DNA of 64,000 nucleotides from contig JACDOX010000014.1 in NCBI GenBank assembly GCA_014549065.1, forward strand, positions 6,116,775 to 6,180,774. The letters run 5' to 3'. Positions 1 through 13,070 of the stretch are shown here, one piece after another. Positions within the stretch are counted from its first letter, which is position 1. Every line of letters starts with the position of its first letter. The notes beneath the pieces are model-generated. The model was given only the letters and a program-made list of their open reading frames with translations, made no database searches and was not told the DNA's origin. The DNA is from Cardinalis cardinalis. Lineage: Eukaryota > Chordata > Aves > Passeriformes > Cardinalidae. Position numbers and translations under genes: made by a program.

Positions 1-3000
1 CTATTTGCATGACCTTAGAACTTGATATGTCCAATGTCTTAACTTCCCCATGATGCAGACAATCATGTTTTGATGGATAGGACTAATGAAACATAATTCT
101 GTAGTTATGAANCCCCCTTGTGCTAATAGGTGGGTTAAATCTCTTTGAAGATGGTAGGCATAACAGCAGCTTAGTAGAATAAATGCAGANATATTGAACA
201 CTTAAATAGAAACAAATAGCTGAAACAATATGGGCCATGACCAAAATATGGCTACAAGGGAAACTGCCGTGGAAGTGAAGCCATCTGTCAAATAGACAAT
301 GTATAAGAGAGGTGGTTTGGTAGNGAAAAAAGAAATTTACCCAAGGACACTATGACAGAAGCATCCCTGAAGCTATTGTGATTCTCAGAAAAAAAGTTGT
401 TTTATAAGTTGAGCCCTAATTTAAAAAAAAAAAATGCTAGGAAAAAGAGCATGGGATGGTACCACATAAAAGCTTCCTGCCTTTTTNATTCCTGAAAGAA
501 AAATATATACAAACATGTTAAGAAAATTAGTTTAACACTAACTGAGAATTTAGCTGAATTAGAAGTTACCAAACACAGATATTTGAAAATGAAAAAAAAT
601 AATCTAAGCTGAAAAAAATTACATAATAGAATTTTATATTTTTACCTAGAAAATTTCTCTACTGACAGCTAAAAATAACCCCCAAAATAATTTTTGAAAT
701 ACTGTCANAATGAAATGAAAAGTAACATTAGTCTTTCAGATATAAATAACAGCAAATTAACTGATCAACTATAATGCCAGCAAAGCTTAAAAGCTTGCTT
801 CTAGAAAAAGAAAGAGATCAGAACAGCCACTAAAGACAGATATTTTACTTTAAATTCTCACCTTAGTTATTTTTCAGTAACTTTCCAGAATTTCTCCCTT
901 TAAACAAGCGCTGAATATAAAAAGATTCCCTTTAGCATAGGGTTACTTCACTAACAATTTGCTAAGGCTTTTTTGTTATAATTTTTCTACACTGTTAACC
1001 TTTAATTATTGAGTTGCTACTCTGAATATAAATTCAAGATGTTCTTTCCTCTGAATTTTTTTCAGAATTCTTAAAAGTAGAACTACTAAGGACAATATTC
1101 ATCTCTTTGTCACACAAAAATATCTTGTCCAGGACGAGATGGTCAAATTATGGTTTTGGAATATTTCTGCAAAGATGTGAAGGTAGATGTTTACCATGAA
1201 TAAATGAATAAAACCAAATATTTCTTAATATTTCTTAGTATTTTAGGAAGAAGCACTGCCTGGCTATGCTTCTGCATTTAAAGTTTACTCTCATTTTGCT
1301 AGTAAAATATTCACCCATTAATTTTGCTACTTTAACCTTTAGATATCTGATTTATATGCAGAAATGCAGGAATTGTTTTTATTTAATTTTTATCACTGCT
1401 CATTCCAAGTACTTAATGAAATGGAAGATTAAGCTGAGGACTAGGCAGTCAGCTCTTCTGAGGAAACTTGGACATACTTGTTTCATTAAAAGCAGAGACT
1501 TGAATATGTCCATAGCTTTCCCTGCAGTGATAAAACAAAAATGCCACAACTCATTTACTTCAGTTTTGCACTGAATTTACACACAATACTTATTGTTTTG
1601 TCTTTTCTTTGAGAGGCTTGACTGAGAGGTGGAAGCTCTGCTTCACAATGAATCATAATAATTCTTTCAGTCTTGATTTTTGAGATGGAGTGAACATGTC
1701 CAAACACAGAAATGGAGTTAACACTGACTTCACATCAGTTCAAATCCATGCACGNATTCACTAGGCTTTGAAGTGACCCTATGAAAAATAATAAATAATA
1801 AAGAGACCCTGTGAGTGATAGACTCACTGATTTTAAAAAAAGTTTAGAATCTAAATTACAAACTGTACACTAAAACCTGATCTAGCCTGGACAGAATAGC
1901 CAGGAGGGGGTGGTTGCAGGTCACCTTCCTGGCTGATGGAAAGCTCAGATGTATCTAGTTATCACAGCCTGAGAATGGCTTATACATCCTACACTTTAGG
2001 TGCAAACTTAAAATACTGACAGACTAACTGATATAAAATGGAAGGGTCCATCAGCTAAAAAATACAATTGAGAAAGTATTTCACTCTATAATAACATGGA
2101 GAATCTTTAGGTCATTTACTATAATCATGCAATAGTTGAACAGTTTGGATCAGATAGTGTATAAAACAAGCAAATAGCATTTTTTTGTTCTGCAAGAGAA
2201 GCTGAGCCACTGTGTTTAAATGGAACAAAGGGAACACAGTTAAACTATCCAATTGCACAACACTTCTGTGCTGCAGTTTGTGAAGCCTACAGTAATTTAA
2301 CACATGTCATGGAGCACTTAGAAATGTAATAAAAATCCTGTTTATTACCAGTGCAGNTCGGGGCCAAAGCATTCATGTGAGACTCATCTGATCCTTATAG
2401 TTGATGACCTTAGAATCTATCTCCATCAGGAAGAACAAGAAGATTTATTGTTCTAGGGATTTATATACTTTGCAATATTTTCACAGCCAGATTCTATATA
2501 AATATGATTGTTTACTAAAGCTTAGATTCCTCTGTGCGTCTCAAATTGCCCTCTGCAGATCTAATATTCTTTTAGGAAAATAAGATTCCACTGCTAGCAC
2601 AACTTTCTCCCTTCCCTTCGTCCAGATGATTACTCTGCTCCTGAGGAACCCAAATAATGGGTAAGGTTGAGTGCCTCCACTCATAGAATTCAGCACAGAA
2701 AATTCATCTGTCAGATAGCAAAGCTCTCCTGCTTCCTTCCAAATTGCCTCTTAATTTGTCTTCACAAGGGGAAGATATCTAGCCAGTATATGTGCCAGGG
2801 GATAGCTGAAGGTAAGTGAAAAATCAGATTAATAGAATAGCTGGGACCTTAGCATCAAAGTTGCAGGTAAAACCACAGTGAAGAATTTGCCATCTCTCCA
2901 AACTTGTTCCATTCTAGGAGTAGAGGAATTTAATTACCTGAAGCTTCTTTTCAGTATTCCAGCTTCCCTTAAACTTTCCTATATAGTATACCATAACAAA

Positions 3001-4424
3001 TACTCCAGCAATGCAAAAGCTGTTGCAAGAGGAATTTGGAGACATTTTCTCACAAATTCTTTTACATGTTTTCTGAACTGCTCTCTCAGCAAATTTTTAG
3101 TTGTTACAGCTCACCCTTTAGGAAGGGATGGAAAACCCTGNTGGACTCAAGATAATAACAGCTGATCCTTCTGATGCACCTGACACCACATGCTCCTTAG
3201 AACAGCTTTTCAGTCTGGATCAGACCACTTTGCTGATTAATAATGCAGCTTAAGGCTGAAGCTAAGGGGATGTGATATCCATGTTCTCTGGCCTCCAACG
3301 TCTGACTCTATATGGATATAAATATCTATGAAAAACAAGTTTTAATGCAGAAGGCAAAAATATACCTGAAACACATCTTTGAGCTTCCCATCCAGTGCAG
3401 CACTACAACCAGGGTAGCTGTCCCTCCACCTAATTCAGCATCATGATTCTGTCACTCTGGAGCTCTTGTTCCTCANGCTTGTTTCCCATGCTGCATGTGT
3501 TTCTGTACAGACACTTGCAGTATTTCAGACAACTGCAACTTCTTTGCTCAGTTTAACTCTGGTGTAGCATTAAAGGCTGTATCTCAACATATCTAGGATA
3601 GTANCTTTCCTTAAAAATGTTGGTTTTTCTCTCCTTTGGTATATTTTTTTTCTTGTCATACCAGTTCTGATTGGGGTGATGTGTGAGAAACTCTACTGCT
3701 CTTTTGAGCAATAGTTGCTCTTTTTTACTATAGATGGACCCCAAGTGACAAAGTCTATTGAATTCAATTGGTGCAATACTTATTCAGGGATAAAAAAAAT
3801 ACCCAGACAAAAAAAAATGCATAACGAAATGACGAATTTGCCTTGAAATCCTTCCTAGTAGTGGATTGATAATTTTTGAAATCTAAGCCAGTTTTCTGGC
3901 AGCAGTGTAAAACAATCTCCAATGAGAAAAGCTGATTTAAGCTCAANAAGAGAAATAGAAGATTTTCACCTTGAAATGTTATTAGAATGGGCTACATTCT
4001 CTAATTGGTTCTACCATATTCCTGTATTAAACATTGACAAAAATGAGCTGAGGCTGGCATTCCACAAAGGTCCAGTTAATATAATACAGAAAGTTTCATT
4101 GTTCTAGTAAAAATTGACAACCACAAGTAATGAAAGTTTTGAAAAGAAATTGCTAANACATTTAGCAGTCTTACACTACTTTTAATAATTCATGTTTCAT
4201 TCTGCATTCACTCAATCTTAGGTTTGTAAACATATAAACAAAAGGTCACAAAAACAGCTAGAGGATAAACCTCTTGAATAGAAATAAGAAATGCAGTCAC
4301 TTGTGTAATGATGAATGTATCATTTTCAGTGATAAGGAGATAAAAAATGCTAAATTACTAGAAAAAAATTATCAANTCAGGCACTGAATTTGAGATGGTT
4401 TTGCATGTAAACTTTGGCACTTAC
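1..4424. other. AT-rich non-coding stretch, nothing recognised
   Basis: No gene, RNA gene or named repeat is recognised here. Open frames are short (about 100 codons at most) and have no recognisable domain. A minus-strand frame around 2930-3050 reads as a hydrophobic segment followed by basic residues and ends at a possible donor (CAG then GTAATT), but the acceptor is weak and AT-rich DNA gives hydrophobic frames by chance. Intronic or intergenic sequence is the simplest reading. Confidence 0.6.
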
Positions 4425-4478
4425 CTTTCAGCCTCTCCTTTTACTTGCCAGCTGCAGTCTTTTTTTAAGTATCCCTCA
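4425..4478 (-). other. Candidate 54-nt cassette exon (unproven)
   Basis: Read on the minus strand, a T-rich pyrimidine tract ending in CTGCCAG at 4479 is followed by 54 nt and a near-ideal donor, GAAAG then GTAAGTGCC. A CTTAAC that could serve as a branch point lies just upstream of the tract. The length is a multiple of three. Only one frame is open (one base completes the incoming codon) and it reads EGYLKKDCSWQVKGEAE. I do not recognise the peptide. Splice-like decoys are common in introns, so this may well be a pseudo-exon. No flanking exon of the same frame was established. Confidence 0.2.
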
Positions 4479-7400
4479 CTGGCAGACAGGAAAAAAAACT
4501 TGTTAAGTCTGAGTGAGGCAGAAAGGCTCTTTTTTTTGTGGGTTCTTCACACACATGTATTTTTACACTGGTGCTGTAGAGTTAGAAAAAAACATTTTTG
4601 AAGCACCCAAAAAGCTGCATACTTCCTAAATACATACTATTTTAGGAAAAGAACAAGTTAAAATCTACCTGCACACTTTCCTAACATATATANAAGGTCT
4701 GTTAATCTACATTTTTTTTCCCAAGAAAGATCAAGATATGTCTCTCAANATTCTAGTTTTATTCTATATCTAGAAAATAGAAAAAGTAGCCCAACACCAC
4801 ACCATTCAGCTGCTGAGGTGTTTTTTACAAACTCTGTGTTTAACATTTCTATATTAGGTTACCCCTCTTCCTAAACCTGTATTTTTCAAATCTTAAGTAT
4901 AGCACTTCTCCAAATGTCTATTTAACCCTTCAAGCTAATTGGTTTCTTTTGGACTTTGTCTATTGTTTTCAAGGAAGCAGCTTAGCTTGGAATTTTGGAG
5001 TGTTTTTCTAAAGCTAACATTCAGTTCCTAATCTCTCTTGATTGTTAAATATTAATTTATTGACAGACCACAGTCAGTGTGTCATAATAATCTGATATTT
5101 CCTGTGCCCAGAGGACCAACAGAAACTGAGTTCTAGGAACAAATGCATGCTGAGCCCTGGAGCAATTCTCTTTTTTTTCCATATGTGTTTGTATAACTGT
5201 TGTGCTTAGCCAGGTCAGGACCCAATTACATTAAGTGCTGNATAAATATTAGCATCCACTTCATCCTTCACAAGGTTCTTGACCACAATGAAAGGTGTGA
5301 AAGATCATAAAAAGGGGTAGATTAATTGAGGACCTTGGAGTGATGTCATGATGGTGGTATGCGTAATTTACTGAGTAAAGACNGCACAGGATCGACTGAG
5401 ACCTGTTCTAGGCGTTAGTCAAATCCCTTTTTCTTCCCTTTTTTTTTATGACCCTCTCTCATATTAAGACTTACATTCACATCAAGTAATGTAGCATCTT
5501 ACCAGATCATTTATTTCTTCTTTATGCCGTAAATATTTCAGTGGCTTCTTACATGATTTTGATTCAACTTATTGCAATAAACCATTTATTCCACCATTCA
5601 GTTAAAAACAGGTTCAGTCTGAAAATAACAGTATTCATGCCAGGAAAGCATATCTGAGCCTTTGTGAAGTCTTCCAGCTGTAAGGAATTCATAAAGCTTA
5701 ATTAAACTCAGGACACAAACATCAGTGGAATACAAAGTCTTGAAAGAAAACTGAAAGATTACAGCCACTTTTTAGTCCAAAAATTAAGGTAAATGGAAGA
5801 AAAGTTTCATATGTGAATAAAATACTTCACTGGACTGTTTATTCTTATTATCTCACATTCCAGCTATCCTCTTATGTATTAATTGAAAGGTCCTGAAGTT
5901 TCTCTCCAGCTTTGAAAGTCTGTCTGCACTCTGTTGAAACTTCCTACAACAAAACTCCTCAGTGAATGGCCGTATCTTTGCCAGCTGCAGTAACTCAGGG
6001 AAACTACTTCCTTGTGTTTCTTCAAATAACATTTCCACAAACAGCTGACCGAGGAGCAAAGCTACACCTCACTGGCAACTGCAATAATTAATTATTCCTT
6101 GCACTGTGCTGTGGAAACCTCAGACTGNGCAAAGTTATTACAGATAGGTTTGGGAGGTTTGGGTTTTTGGTTTTTTTTGAGATTTAGCCACAGAAGAGGG
6201 ATTTTTAGGAAAGTAAAGCTTTATCTTTATTAGCATGGTGCTGGTCTCATAGCCTTCTTTTCCTTTCTTTTGTTTTTTTTTTTTCAATATCAGAATGAAA
6301 TAAAATTCTAATACTAGGTTCATCAGTCTCTTGCATTGAAAATGGCAGAATACAGCAGTGCATCTAAAATGCAGGTTTGAAGACAGTAAAATATATTTTA
6401 TTCAGTGTTCCAAAGCTTTCAACCTGAGAAAATAAAGGTTGGAAACTATAATTTTACAAAATTCAAATATCTTGTGAAATGTTCTAACCCTTCATCTTGA
6501 TGAACTATGTTGGTTCCCTCAATGAAACTTTGCCAAAAATTCCACATATAAAGCTATCATTTTATTGCCCAGAGGAAATTCGAAGATTATTTTTTTCTTT
6601 TGCTAATTTGATACATTCACTTGGTGTTCATTGGCTGTAATAACAGGCTTTCAGGTGAGGAAGATTTTTTGGATGCTTTAAAAATTAGTTGCGCCTTACC
6701 TTAAATCAAATGTTATTTGAATTTTTAATTATGGAAATTGTTGAAAACTTTTAAAACAGATAAGTGTTTTGGTTATACTTCCAATCTGCAAATATAAGTT
6801 AGATAACAAGACAGAAGAGCCTTGCCCCAGAGGAGTAACATTTATTTACATTCAGTCAACAGTATACATGGACTAGATAATTATTCTTATAAATTTTTAA
6901 TCATATTTCGCATAAAAATACAAAACACAATGATACTTCTTCTGTTGAGTTAGTTACTTGATTTTATTCCAAAACCTGCAAAAGTCTACCTTCTTCACTG
7001 TCATTAATCTTTGCAGGAATTACAGAAAGAAGATATGGTATCTAATAAAAAAAAATCAGAATTATATTTTAACCATTATGTAAGTTTNTGTAATTAATCA
7101 TTCTTGCTTTACTTGACTTTTAATCTTGTGCTTTTTAAATATCTGTGCTCTAAAAACAGTTGCTCATAGGAGAGATGTAACAAGGTAATAAATTTATATT
7201 TACTTCCTTTCCTTCAAAAAAATTTCTTAAGAATTTTCTGGTTCTTTGACACATCAAGATTCCCTTACAAGGCAGGAAAATCTGAAACCCAGNGGCGCTT
7301 CTTACTCTGCCTCCAATGTATAGTGTGAAATTAAAGCAATGTTCTCTCCAGGGGGGACAGGTAAGCTTCAACAGACAGTGGAAGACATCAGGAAATGTCT

Positions 7401-8913
7401 GCTGGTGCCAGTTGCAGTGAGGTAAGAATTGATAATCCCTGCCTTGCGCTCCCATTCCTGCCAGGCTGCTGCAACACCAGCNGGAGGATACCAAAGCAGA
7501 GGAGGCCAGCTAGGCTGCCCTCTTCCAGCTGTACAGCCTTTTCCAAAGCTCTCTGCCACTACAAGCTGGCCTCTTCCTAGCACAAAAACAATTGGTCTTA
7601 TGGCTGTTGGCATCCAAAATACATAGAAGACCACTGAAAGAATTTTNTCAACTCCATCTGCCTGCAGACCACAGAAAAGTGCTGGTACAGTTACTGATAT
7701 CATTTCCCTTCCTGATAATACTCCTCATTGATGAGAAATCCTATTTATAAGCCTAGTAATGGAGAACAGGAGTGGTTGCTATGAAGCTCTCTTCACCAGA
7801 TCACCTATGGAGCAGAGTTGGTGTTGTTTTCTCAGGGAGCTACTTATTCTGCTTGCTTGACCGGTTGCTATGGTTCAGAGAAAACAGCAGCTGCTTGAGG
7901 AAAAGGAGGGGGAACCTCTAACAAAAGGACATGAAAACCATTAGTCTGAAAAAATTGATTAACTGTTAGCTAGTGATATCCTGGGTGTATTCCTTTGGCA
8001 AAGTTGAGAGAGCAAACAAAAAAGATAGGGAAAAATGGACCACTATTTAATTCTGTTCAGATATGAAAACTTACATTATTGGTATTATATCTCTTTGAAG
8101 TTTAAATGAACAATCAAAATGTGACATGGAGCAGTTTATCCTTCTATGCCCATGGTGTTGATAATAAATAAACAAAGGCATTTGATACAAAATTGCTATT
8201 TCCTATTGGTAGCACTGAGAAAGAAATGTGGTATTTTAGTTGCAGCTGTATGGTCNCTGTAGGGAAATGCCATTTCTTTCAGAGGAAAAGAATATCTCTT
8301 GTAAAGAGATTAATGCATTTAATATTTTTTTTACTTAAAATAGTATTCTTCCAAAATAAAAATAAATTAAATTAAAAATTATTGAAAAACGTTGTGAAAA
8401 ATCTCAGCACAACAAAATTTTAGTTTGTACTTTCTTCCATCAACAAGTTGAAATAAAAATCTACAGTATATAATTACAAAAAGGTTTAATTAGTCAATTC
8501 TACTCTAAAACAAACAAGTTTGAATTTTAAAAAGTGGAAAAAATTTAGCAAAACACTTTCTCATGTAGGAAAAGAGGATTGTATTGAGAAACTCATCAAA
8601 AATGAAGTACAAAAAAGAAAAGCTTCTGAGAAGAATAGTTCATGATCTGACTCAGAATTTTAGAAATACTTAATATGTTGCACTGCTATTTTCACANTAA
8701 AATTTCAAAGGAAGCTTTCTANTAGTGTCTGAGGAATTTTTAAAAACTGGTGTTCAAAGAAAGGCAATGTGGTACAAAATCTCTTGTAATTTTTCCCTAT
8801 AAAAATTAGTTAATTATTTGGCCAGTAAAGGGCCAGTTAGACAGCATTTTGGTCTTGCAGTTTTGGGTGATATTACTGATGAAATTTCCACCACTTTTCT
8901 TGGGAAGATATTC
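4479..8913. other. AT-rich non-coding stretch
   Basis: No gene or named mobile element is recognised. The stretch is mainly AT-rich with short homopolymers (for example a T run near 6276-6285). The exception is the GC-richer block at 7280-7720, listed separately. Small open frames on both strands have no recognisable domain. Confidence 0.6.
7280..7720. other. GC-richer block of unknown origin
   Basis: This block is visibly richer in G and C than its surroundings and carries overlapping open frames of 60-114 codons on both strands. None has a recognisable domain. Two GTAAG donor-like sites occur on the plus strand (after GACAG near 7355 and after GTGAG near 7428), but the matching acceptors are weak. 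It could be an old mobile-element remnant, a regulatory element or an untranslated exon. It does not match the CR1 or LTR patterns seen elsewhere in the window. Confidence 0.3.
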
Positions 8914-8947
8914 CAAACAAACAAACAAACAAACAAACAAACAAACA
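8914..8947 (+). repeat. (CAAA)n microsatellite
   Basis: Eight uninterrupted CAAA units run from 8914 to 8945, then the tract decays into unique sequence. It is a simple tandem repeat, likely length-polymorphic. No mobile element is recognised at either edge. Confidence 0.95.
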
Positions 8948-9897
8948 CTTGAGAGCTATTTGGAGATCTGTACTTGAAGTACAGAAGTACTGAAAATAAC
9001 TGAAAAATAAGTAGATGCTATAACTACCTTAGAATAAACCCACTGCATTTCTTCTGTACTGGAATAAGCATTAAAGATTTCAGGTAATTGCTACAGTTCT
9101 ATTCACAGAAATGAAATAACAAATATTTTNAGAGCTGTTTATGCAATAAGGGAAGAAAAGTTTAACTGAGTCACAAATATCAAGAAATATCGATGGTGTA
9201 CTAGTAAGAGGGGTTTTTTTTAATTTCTTGCCTTGAATTTCTTTAATATTGGTCAGGTAATTTAAAATTATTTTGTTGTTGTTCTCAGAGGAAATTTTGT
9301 TCCACTTGGGATTGACAATAAAAATGTCATTAATTTTAATGGTGATAAAATTAATTCTTTAAAATTTTTATATCCTGGAAATGTGAACCAAGATTTTGAG
9401 ACGTCTTACCACACAGTGATTAAATCCTAATTTTTGTCGCTTATTCTTAGTTATATCTTTTCATTCTTATGATGATAGTTATCTAAAATGTCAGGTAAAT
9501 TGTGCAAAGATTTTGGGAAAGGAAAATCAGCATGCAGAAGGTGACATAGCTGAATGGGAAAGATGCACAATAGAAACATTTGTTTTACCTTCTAAATGAA
9601 ATTATTTTTCCAGAAATACTTTTCTGACCCATGTCATGCTTCAAAAGGTTTTGAAATTAACACAATACAACCACTTTGTAGGAGACAACAGTATCAAAAT
9701 AGTTAGAGANACCTGAAGCAGTATATTAAGAATAATATCTGGAATGTTCTTCTATCGCTCTAACAGTGCACAGCACACTCTTCCTGCCACAAGCAAGCTG
9801 CTGTGGCTACCAGGAAAGAATGAAAAAGGGTTTTGAAGAAGCAGATCCTGGGAAGAAAACAGCCCAAAGGATAAGGCTNAAACTTGGGTTATTTAGC

Positions 9898-9953
9898 AAA
9901 TGTTGGTAATTCATGTAAATGTTGGTAGTTCCTGTAATTCAGTAAATGTTGGT
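9898..9953 (+). repeat. Local near-repeat, three copies of AAATGTTGGT
   Basis: The motif AAATGTTGGT starts at 9898, 9917 and 9944. The first two copies form an imperfect 19-nt tandem unit and the third follows after a 27-nt step. It looks like a small slippage-type duplication in otherwise unique sequence. Confidence 0.8.
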
Positions 9954-11890
9954 TTGGAACTGCTGAAGTTACTCTTCAGCTACAACACAATGAAAACTCT
10001 GCAAGGATGAGCAGTGCAGTCGGAAATATTGTAGATAACAGAAGAGCAAGGATGAATCTCAGAGACATAGTCAAATGATTCCCAAAAACCAGAACTATAA
10101 TTCTAACTTTGAAGAGCGNCTTATTTTCACTAGAAACCAAGTTACTGAATACTCCTATTTTTCCTACTATTTCTTTATAGCAGATGTTGTGAAAAACTAT
10201 GATTGTGATATGACCATTCACAATCAATCTCTGGTTAAGAGATGTGAATCTTTTTAATACCAGTGAAAACTGCCAAAATGACTTAGGAAATATAAAAACA
10301 ATCAAAGACTCTAAAGTCAAGTGGATTCTCTGAGTTCAGTGCACTTGTAACAAGGCCCTGGTTTTGAAGTCTGCAAAAAGTCTGTGTATATAGAATTTAA
10401 GTGTTACAGAATGCTTCTTTATGATTCCACATCCTTCCACTGTGAAAGCAGTTGCTGGGAGTTTATATGGAAAAAAAGGAACAATCTAAAAGTTCCTGTA
10501 ACTAAGCAATGTTCTCAATATTAACAGGTAACAAGAAAAAATTCTAGCTGGTTTTTTTATTCCTCAAAATACAGATGATTTAGATAATCACTATTGTTAA
10601 AATAGAGAAAGTAGTGGAATGAGAGCTCATATTTGATGAAAAAAGAAACAGAANAAATCTCAAAATATAATTTAATAGCTAAGGAAGATCACCCCTATAT
10701 TCTCTCACGCACTAGCATTAGGAATTTATGATTGCCAAAGGAAACTTTGAGAAGCAACAAAGCTGGTTATTAAATGCTCTTTTATGAAATCCTCCTGTAG
10801 CCACAGAGGTTCCATACTCTCTCTAAAGTTTCACCTGTACTTTTTTCCACTCTTCAGCAAAAGTATTCCATCAAAGAAAAGATCATTGTCCTTGATAGTG
10901 ATTTATTTTCACATTTCATTCAAATTGAAACTGCTATATCACATACAGTAGAAGTGGAGATTTTGAACCACTATTAAATAAATACACATTTAAAAATATT
11001 TTGTACAAATGCCAAACCAGTCCTTAATCATCTTTGTATCTGCTTACCATATTTAATACTCAAGCTGCCAGAAGATGTGCCAAAAGGCATACAAGCCTTA
11101 GGGAGATTGGCACACTTGAGAGTCACATAAATTTAAATAATCTCCATATATCCCAAAAATAAAATGAAAGTGTTATTCAGAGCAATAAAGTGCAACTTCA
11201 CAGTCCAAAAGAAATTGGCATTAACTCTGAAAGAGCACCAGGGCGAAAGGGGTTATTTTGATTCGTATTACCTTAGAAAATTTTGAAATTCCACTAAGAA
11301 AATCCATTAGATTACTAAAAGTCTGAGAGAGGAAGAGGAAGGAATTTTTNTTGCCAGTCCTGATTTAGGACATTTTTCAATCTTCTAATGAATTAAAATA
11401 GGCAAGTTTAAAAATTTTGGTCTGAATCTAATCTGCATTTAATTAAAGCACAACAAATATTTTGAAAGCATGAGGAAGCCTAAAAGAACTTTGGTTTAAT
11501 TTTTCCTACTGTCAGAGGAAACCAGGCAGACTTTCTTACTAAATAAACTGTCACTGGCTAAGGTGTTTAAGAATGAAAAACAAAAATAACAATAACAAAA
11601 ATAACAATAGCAAAAATAATAATGACTTGCCAAATTAATAGCAAACATCTGTAATCTGATTTGTATTTCAACTCTTCAGCAAACTTTGACAAGAAAAAGT
11701 ACCCAAAGAACTAACCCTTGGGGGTTGCATTTATTGCTGAAATTTGCATCTCTGAAACAGTCAAAACAATTTCAAATATGATTTTCACATTTCTAGCAAA
11801 GCAAAACATGGAGAAAAGTTGAAGAAGTGTCAAGCCAGTTCTTTTCAGGATGTTGAATAAAAGTTCCTAAAGAGACAAAGGCATGGGGGA

Positions 11891-11915
11891 ATTTTGTATT
11901 TTGTAAATACAAAAT
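11891..11915. repeat. Short perfect inverted repeat (11-bp stem)
   Basis: ATTTTGTATTT at 11891-11901 is the reverse complement of 11905-11915, with a 3-nt loop. Such AT hairpins are expected by chance in DNA this rich in A and T. Confidence 0.8.
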
Positions 11916-12395
11916 GAAGTAAAACTAACACGNTGGGCTACAGAGGGAACACAGTGAATCAGTGAATCAGGCTGGAATCCAGCTGTCATTGCATCCAATT
12001 GAGTACTCTAATGATTACATTATGCAGTCATTCATATTCTCTTCCTGAATTAATATTGGTTACAACAAGTAGAACCTCTTCAAAAGGAGATTGATATTGN
12101 TATTTACTCATTCCAGAGTACCCTACAAGCCAGAAGTTATCATAATCTCTTTAGACAAAGAAAACCCAAATTCAAGTCTGCTATAAATCAAATGAAAAGA
12201 GAGTTTTGGTCCCAGCACTTCAGCAGAGCAGAGAAGTGCTCCAGGAACATTACAGGCTGTGTGTAGAAGTAGCCACTGACTCCTCTAAACATTTTGCAAA
12301 TGATATTGAAACCTGAGGGTGAATCCTGCTGTCTCTTTCCCTATTTCTCAATAGGGCATCACATATGATGAGCTGTACTTCATTCTGAATCAGAG

Positions 12396-12572
12396 ACCCA
12401 CAGAATCANGGAACTATGTAAGTTAGAAAANGCCTTTGAGATCATCGAGTGCAACNTATGACCTAACACCACCTTGACAACTAGATCATGGCACTAATTA
12501 CCACATCCAGGCCTTTTAAAAACACCTCCAGGGTCAATGNCTCCACCACCTCTNGGCATCTTTAGTCACTGG
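12396..12572 (-). mobile_element. CR1 LINE 3'-end fragment
   Basis: Read left to right this is the reverse complement of an avian CR1 3' end. It has a CACAGAATCA-type terminal motif, then a GATCATCGAGT-like segment, then wording close to the standard CR1 text through CACCTCCAGGG and CTCCACCACCTC. CR1 elements end in short ATTCTRTG-type repeats rather than poly(A), and are usually cut off at the 5' end, which fits a piece of about 175 nt. Many mismatches and several N positions suggest an old insertion. Orientation is minus. Confidence 0.8.
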
Positions 12573-13050
12573 GAAAAAAATTAGAGATCATGATAAAAAA
12601 AAACCTAATACATATTGTTTCTGCTTATTGTAGAANAAAATACTTACACAGAACCATGAATAAGTACCAACACCATGAAGTGCTGAAAGTGACAGGCATA
12701 AAGGAACATTTTTTTCATTAATCAAATCCTTTTTCTGCCATCTTCTTTATGGGTGCTGTTTTATAGGTGCAGAACCACCCATGCCAGACACCTATCTAGA
12801 TTTGCGTATAAACAGAGTAAACACTTTACAAATTAGTTTGTCCTATAATTCTGTGTTTATTAACAAGCCACCTAGCAAAGAAACCTGATTTTGGTCTCAT
12901 TTGACTGCTGTTCAGAATTGTTTGAGAGCATGAGAACTATTGAGTCACTCAGCAAAATTGGGGTTTTTTACTGCTAAGAGATCACAAATAACTACATGGA
13001 AAAAAAATACCAAACCTTGCCTCTGAAGAAGGAAGGTTAGATGNGTCTTT

Positions 13051-13070
13051 AAAATAAAATAAAATAAAGT
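13051..13070 (+). repeat. Short (AAAAT)n repeat
   Basis: Three AAAAT units followed by a diverged unit. Simple low-complexity sequence. Confidence 0.8.

Larger units (their letters stand above)
8948..12395. other. AT-rich non-coding stretch
   Basis: No gene is recognised. It holds a local near-repeat at 9898-9953, an A-rich imperfect repeat built from AAAATAACAAT-like units near 11575-11625 and a small hairpin at 11891-11915. A 114-codon minus-strand frame at 9976-10320 is hydrophobic and AT-driven, without a recognisable domain. Confidence 0.6.
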
